The notes beneath the pieces are model-generated. The model made no database searches and was not told where the DNA came from. It was given only the letters and a program-made list of their open reading frames with translations. Positions 4,808 through 7,659 of a stretch of 7,659 bases of DNA are shown piece after piece. The position numbers and the translations under genes were made by a program. Position 1 is the first letter of the stretch, and every line of letters starts with the position of its first letter. Source of the DNA: a bacterium (GTDB lineage Bacteria > Patescibacteriota > Gracilibacteria > UM-FILTER-43-11); the NCBI GenBank assembly GCA_030426875.1, contig JAUHXI010000066.1:1-7659 (forward strand). The letters are read 5' to 3'.

Positions 4808-5656
4808 ATGAGCGAGTCAGTTTCGGGTGAGTATATTTTGCAATCTAAAAATTGTGAGGACTGCTATATTATGTCCAAAGATTGTGAGGATTGTCATTAT
4901 ATTTTCAATGGATTTCCTGGCTTAAAGGATTCTTATGACTGCACATATTCAGGTGAAAATGCATCTTTATTATATGAAATGATGGGCAGTGGGTCTAAAT
5001 GTTCTAATAACTTTTTTGGCTTAGTTGTAGTGGATGGTTCCTCTAATGTGTTTTATTCTCAACTCATGTTCAATTCCAAAAATTGTTTTGGATGTAGTAA
5101 CATGCGCAATGCCGAGTACTGCATTTTGAACAAGCAATACACCAAAGAGGAGTATGAGGAGCTGGCCCCTAAAATCATTGATCACATGAGGTCGACCGGG
5201 GAATGGGGTGAGTATTTTCCAGTCTCTACATCACCTTTTTCCTATAATCAAACCATTGCCCAAGAATGTTTCCCGCTCACCCAAAAGGAGGTCGGGGCAA
5301 AGGGGTGGAATTGGTTGGATCAAAGTGAAAAAGAAAAAAAGCCTCAAATCTACGCGATTCCCGATGACATCAATGAGGTGCCGGATGCCATCACGTCGGA
5401 GGTGTTGGCGTGCGCGGATTGTGGGAAGAATTATCGCATCATTCAGCAAGAACTCAATTTTTACCGCAAGCAACAACTCCCGATTCCACGGCGTTGTTTT
5501 GATTGTCGGCACATGACTCGGCTTTCCCTCCGGAATGGGCGCAGGCAGTATGAACGGGATTGTGATAAATGTGGGACGGGGATTCAAAGCTCCTATTCAC
5601 CTGATCGTCCTGAAAAGGTATATTGTGAGGCATGTTTTTTGAAGGAGGTGTATTAG
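4808..5656 (+). CDS. Copy B, C-terminal part: second solenoid half and double zinc ribbon
   Basis: From the first in-frame ATG after the UGA, 282 residues. This start is probably not real, because homology begins about 34 codons upstream. The solenoid half (about 8-105) carries CEDC motifs at 16-19 and 26-29, C45, C65, C93-C96 and C105, and ends in AEYCILNKQYTKEEYE. The linker has GEWGEYFP, SPFSYNQTIAQECFPLT and GWNWLD. The C-terminal double ribbon is complete: C202-C205/C230-C233 and C252-C255/C273-C276, with RLSLRN and SYSPD, closely resembling the N-terminal module of copy A. Here both C-terminal sites are kept, the reverse of copy A. Unlike the first half, the cysteines are not in one modulo-3 phase. 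It ends on TAG inside the conserved 3'-flank repeat. Confidence 0.7.
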   Translation: MSESVSGEYILQSKNCEDCYIMSKDCEDCHYIFNGFPGLKDSYDCTYSGENASLLYEMMGSGSKCSNNFFGLVVVDGSSNVFYSQLMFNSKNCFGCSNMRNAEYCILNKQYTKEEYEELAPKIIDHMRSTGEWGEYFPVSTSPFSYNQTIAQECFPLTQKEVGAKGWNWLDQSEKEKKPQIYAIPDDINEVPDAITSEVLACADCGKNYRIIQQELNFYRKQQLPIPRRCFDCRHMTRLSLRNGRRQYERDCDKCGTGIQSSYSPDRPEKVYCEACFLKEVY

Positions 5657-5728
5657 GGGAAGCTCTTAGCTTTCGACAGACCTCTTCTAAACCACCTCGG
5701 GCGTCCAAAGGGGAGGGGTAAAGTTTAG
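5638..5728 (+). repeat. Conserved 3'-flank repeat, copy 2
   Basis: Counterpart of 3748-3838. It spans the last six codons and stop of copy B and 72 bases beyond. The stem arms at 5691-5698 and 5713-5719 are identical to copy 1, with differences concentrated in the loop. The palindromic element that follows copy 1 is absent here; the sequence diverges after about 5728. Confidence 0.75.
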
Positions 5729-5767
5729 GCTAGAATTTAGATGAAGGTGAAGTTCTTGGCTTTTGGA

Positions 5768-5796
5768 TTGAACCCTCCTGTTTTTTCCTGTATAAT
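5768..5796 (+). promoter_or_regulatory. Sigma-70-type promoter of the DUF1704 gene
   Basis: TTGAAC (5768-5773) and a perfect TATAAT (5791-5796) are separated by exactly 17 bases, the best full -35/-10 pair in the window. Initiation is expected near 5803, beside an ATG-AAT-TAG mini-frame at 5804-5812, leaving about 20 bases before the real start at 5823. This differs from the leaderless geometry of the cysteine-rich genes. Confidence 0.75.
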
Positions 5797-5822
5797 AAAA
5801 GGAATGAATTAGAACTTTAAAT

Positions 5823-7310
5823 ATGGAAGTTTGTCTTAAAAAATCTGCTGTGTTAGACCTTGAAAAGGCCTTAGATGCAAAATGGTATGATCGCTTTGAA
5901 GCTATTGGTTCTTTTCAGGTTCATGAATTTTTAAATCCAGACAGGGTATCCATTCATTCTGAGATGCAATTATTTTTTTCAGGCCAAAAAATCAACCCTG
6001 AATTTCAGTATCCTGATATTGATTTGGCTCAACTAGAAATGAAAGAAAAATCACTCACTGAATTAAAAGCGCAAATCATAAATGAAGAAGAAAATTCAGT
6101 TGTAAGCTTGGTTTACGGTTGGAAAATCAATGAAAAATTAGCTGGAATTGGCTTGCTTAAAGCTGCTAAGCAAGGTGAGCTCGACCGGTTTAAAAAATAT
6201 TCTCGATTCATTTACGGTGAACCTTCTCTAGATATTTTTGCTCAAAGTTTATCTGTTATTAAAAATGCTATTGCTAAGATTTCAGGTCATGGTTCGGATG
6301 AGCTCAATTCAGCCGCAAAAAGTTTTTTGGAGGTTTTACCTCTATTTACAGCTCCGCTTCAAGAATTCACTGACCGTCATGAGTCAACGATTGAACTGCC
6401 TACTCTTCCTAAGAAATCTTTGGTTAAAAAAGTTGCTGATCGTATGGAGATTAAGTTAAAAGCTTTTTTGGGTTCTAGTTATGAAAGAATCAAGAGAGAG
6501 GTTAAGGGTAATAATCGGGAATTCACCCCAGATGAAATTAAGCAGTTATTTAAAGAGGTGCTAACTAATATAAAAGCTGAGGATTGGAACCTTGTTTATC
6601 AAAAAGGTCGGAGGACCTTTAGTGTGGATCAGTCAAAGAAGCAATTGAATATTCCCAATCGGCATGACACGGCTCAGAGAGTTTTAGAGTTAGTGACTCA
6701 TGAAGTTGGCATTCATCTCAGTCGTCGTTTAAACGGTGAATGTAGTCAGCTAAAATTATTGGGATTGGGATTGGACCGATATGTAAGGGGAGGGGAAGGT
6801 TTGGCGTCACTGGCTGAAGATGCTATTAAGCCTGTGCTCAAAGATTTTTTTGGTCTTGATCGACATTTGGCCATTAGTTTAGCTTTGGGTTTAGATGGAA
6901 AAAAGCGAGATTTTAGAGATGTTTTTAGCATCATGCAATCCTATCATTATTTTATTCAATTGCGTTTGGGAAGGCGGCCAGAGGTAGCTAAAGAAGCTGC
7001 CAATCGGGCCGCATGGACCAATTGCTTCCGAACATTTAGGGGGACTGATTTTAAAACTCCAGGGGTTTGCCTCACTCGAGACATGCTTTATCGGGAGGGC
7101 AACATACGCATGTGGCAATTCGTTGATAGTATTTCCGAAGAGGAGTTTGAGACGAGAATGGGGTTATTAGAATCTGGTAAATTTGACCCCACTAATACGC
7201 GTCATTTATGGGCATTGATTCGACTAGGCATAGTAGACTCTGATGTTGGATTGACTGATGAGCAGTTGAAAGAAATGGACAAAGAATATGGGTTTCTAGA
7301 TACCAACTAA
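5823..7310 (+). CDS. DUF1704 (MATCAP-like) zinc metallopeptidase
   Basis: A 495-residue protein of the DUF1704 / 'QEGLA motif' family, related to eukaryotic tyrosine carboxypeptidases (MATCAP/KIAA0895). The zinc signature is HEVGIH (H293, E294, H298), an HExxxH motif, followed by LSRRLNG and then GGEGLA (323-328), whose E325 is the likely third ligand. The conserved tail includes CFRTFRGTDFKTPGVCLTRDMLYREG at about 346-420 and a C-terminal region ending MGLLESGKFDPTNTRHLWAL. Residues 1-230 are the usual helical N-terminal part, including EKLAGIGLLKAAKQGELDRF. All catalytic residues are present, so activity is expected; the bacterial substrate is unknown. No signal peptide or membrane segment is seen. 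The start at 5823 is the first in-frame ATG after an in-frame stop at 5805-5807, and no Shine-Dalgarno precedes it. It has its own promoter and terminator, so it is not in an operon with its cysteine-rich neighbours. It ends on TAA. Confidence 0.9.
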   Translation: MEVCLKKSAVLDLEKALDAKWYDRFEAIGSFQVHEFLNPDRVSIHSEMQLFFSGQKINPEFQYPDIDLAQLEMKEKSLTELKAQIINEEENSVVSLVYGWKINEKLAGIGLLKAAKQGELDRFKKYSRFIYGEPSLDIFAQSLSVIKNAIAKISGHGSDELNSAAKSFLEVLPLFTAPLQEFTDRHESTIELPTLPKKSLVKKVADRMEIKLKAFLGSSYERIKREVKGNNREFTPDEIKQLFKEVLTNIKAEDWNLVYQKGRRTFSVDQSKKQLNIPNRHDTAQRVLELVTHEVGIHLSRRLNGECSQLKLLGLGLDRYVRGGEGLASLAEDAIKPVLKDFFGLDRHLAISLALGLDGKKRDFRDVFSIMQSYHYFIQLRLGRRPEVAKEAANRAAWTNCFRTFRGTDFKTPGVCLTRDMLYREGNIRMWQFVDSISEEEFETRMGLLESGKFDPTNTRHLWALIRLGIVDSDVGLTDEQLKEMDKEYGFLDTN

Positions 7311-7337
7311 CCATTTTTAGAGTTAGGGTATTTTTTT
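7301..7337 (+). terminator. Intrinsic terminator of the DUF1704 gene
   Basis: CTAAC (7307-7311) pairs with GTTAG (7322-7326), and after a two-base AA bulge TACC (7301-7304) pairs with GGTA (7327-7330). This gives nine pairs and a ten-base loop, followed directly by seven T residues (7331-7337). The stem includes the TAA stop codon (7308-7310). Confidence 0.75.
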
Positions 7338-7354
7338 GGGACAGTCTTGTTATC

Positions 7355-7369
7355 TGCTATAATCAAAGC
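7355..7369 (+). promoter_or_regulatory. Extended -10, leaderless promoter of copy C
   Basis: TGC precedes TATAAT (7358-7363), with six bases to ATG 7370. It is only 20 bases downstream of the T tract of the preceding terminator. A partial -35 (TTGGGA, 7336-7341) lies 16 bases upstream. Confidence 0.7.
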
Positions 7370-7659
7370 ATGAAAAGTTGCACCCAATGCAAAGCAGAAT
7401 TCACAGTGACCGATTCCGATCGGCAGTTTTATGAACGGGTTAGCCCCACTTTTAATGGCAAAAAATATCAAATCCCTGATCCCACCCTCTGTCCTACCTG
7501 TCGCATGCAACGGCGGATGGTTTGGCGGTCTGAATTACATCTTTTTAAGCGGAAAAGTGATTTTTCAGGCAAAATGATGCTCTCCTCATTCACGCCAGAA
7601 GCTCCCTACAAGGTTTTTTCCCCAGATGAGTTTTGGTCCGACAACTGGAATCCCATGGA
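7370..7659 (+). CDS. Cysteine-rich zinc-ribbon protein, copy C (partial, 3' end outside window)
   Basis: The first 96 codons of a third paralog, running off the right edge. It opens MKSCTQCKAEF with C4-C7, then the copy-B-type insertion RVSPTFNGKKYQIPDP and CPTCRMQRRM with the second CxxC at 41-44. As in copy B, the second N-terminal zinc site is lost; here all four cysteines are gone (KRKSDFSGK and KVFSPDEFW). FWSDNWNPM matches the WWSDEWDP stretch of copy B. B and C therefore form one subfamily and A another. The start is fixed by family alignment and by the leaderless promoter. The rest of the gene cannot be judged. Confidence 0.85.
   Translation, partial: MKSCTQCKAEFTVTDSDRQFYERVSPTFNGKKYQIPDPTLCPTCRMQRRMVWRSELHLFKRKSDFSGKMMLSSFTPEAPYKVFSPDEFWSDNWNPM

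Larger units (their letters stand above)
3980..5656 (+). pseudogene. Cysteine-rich protein copy B, full frame interrupted by UGA
   Basis: ATG 3980 and TAG 5654-5656 are in one frame with a single internal stop, TGA 4703-4705. Read through, it gives about 558 residues, close to the 547 of copy A, and with the same domain order. The 34 codons between the UGA and the next in-frame ATG (4808) continue the expected helix and linker (VASFKLN, ALEYWKDVRTNYPKRA), which align with the LPKRY region of copy A. No frameshift is needed. The simplest explanation is one C-to-T change of CGA (Arg) to TGA; CGA is used for arginine elsewhere in the gene. Alternatives are UGA read-through or reassignment, or a sequence error. 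Intact zinc sites and absence of any second lesion mean the mutation is recent, an error, or suppressed. Confidence 0.7.

Overview
The window looks like chromosomal DNA from a Candidate Phyla Radiation (Patescibacteria) bacterium. The reasons are a set of giant cysteine-rich paralogs of a type I associate with CPR genomes, a DUF1704 (MATCAP-like) metallopeptidase, a degenerate MBL-fold protein, start codons without Shine-Dalgarno sites and promoters that predict leaderless mRNAs. A position near Peregrinibacteria/Gracilibacteria is possible, but the sequence alone does not settle it.

Layout. Positions 122-748 (+) encode an MBL-fold protein that has lost most metal ligands. Positions 749-1057 are non-coding and full of inverted repeats. 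A tRNA-Arg(CCU) lies at 1058-1132 (-), with CCA encoded. Positions 1273-2058 (-) encode a fusion of an AHSA1/SRPBCC domain to a YqcC-like (DUF446) domain. A 64-bp divergent promoter region follows. The rest is a cluster of three paralogous cysteine-rich genes: copy A (2123-3766), copy B (3980-5656, interrupted by one in-frame UGA at 4703-4705) and copy C (from 7370, running off the window). A DUF1704 gene (5823-7310) sits between B and C with its own promoter and terminator.

The cysteine-rich proteins are the most interesting system here. Each complete copy has a double zinc ribbon at the N-terminus, two cysteine-rich solenoid-like halves that each close on a YxIxNxxxxKExYE-type motif, a GE(W/Y)GE(F/Y)FP linker, and a second double zinc ribbon at the C-terminus that resembles the first. 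Copies A and B have lost different zinc sites: A lacks the first C-terminal site, B lacks the second N-terminal site. In the solenoid part of A and in the first half of B every cysteine falls on the same residue phase modulo 3. All three genes start exactly six bases after an extended -10 box, so their mRNAs should be leaderless. A and B share a 3' flank that is better conserved than much of the coding sequence. The function of the family is unknown to me; multi-zinc or metal-cluster binding is an inference.

No complete gene in the window ends on UGA alone: two end on TAA, two on TAG, and the SRPBCC gene ends TGA-TAA. That makes the internal UGA of copy B worth a second look, although lack of UGA as a sense codon elsewhere favours the standard code and a nonsense mutation.
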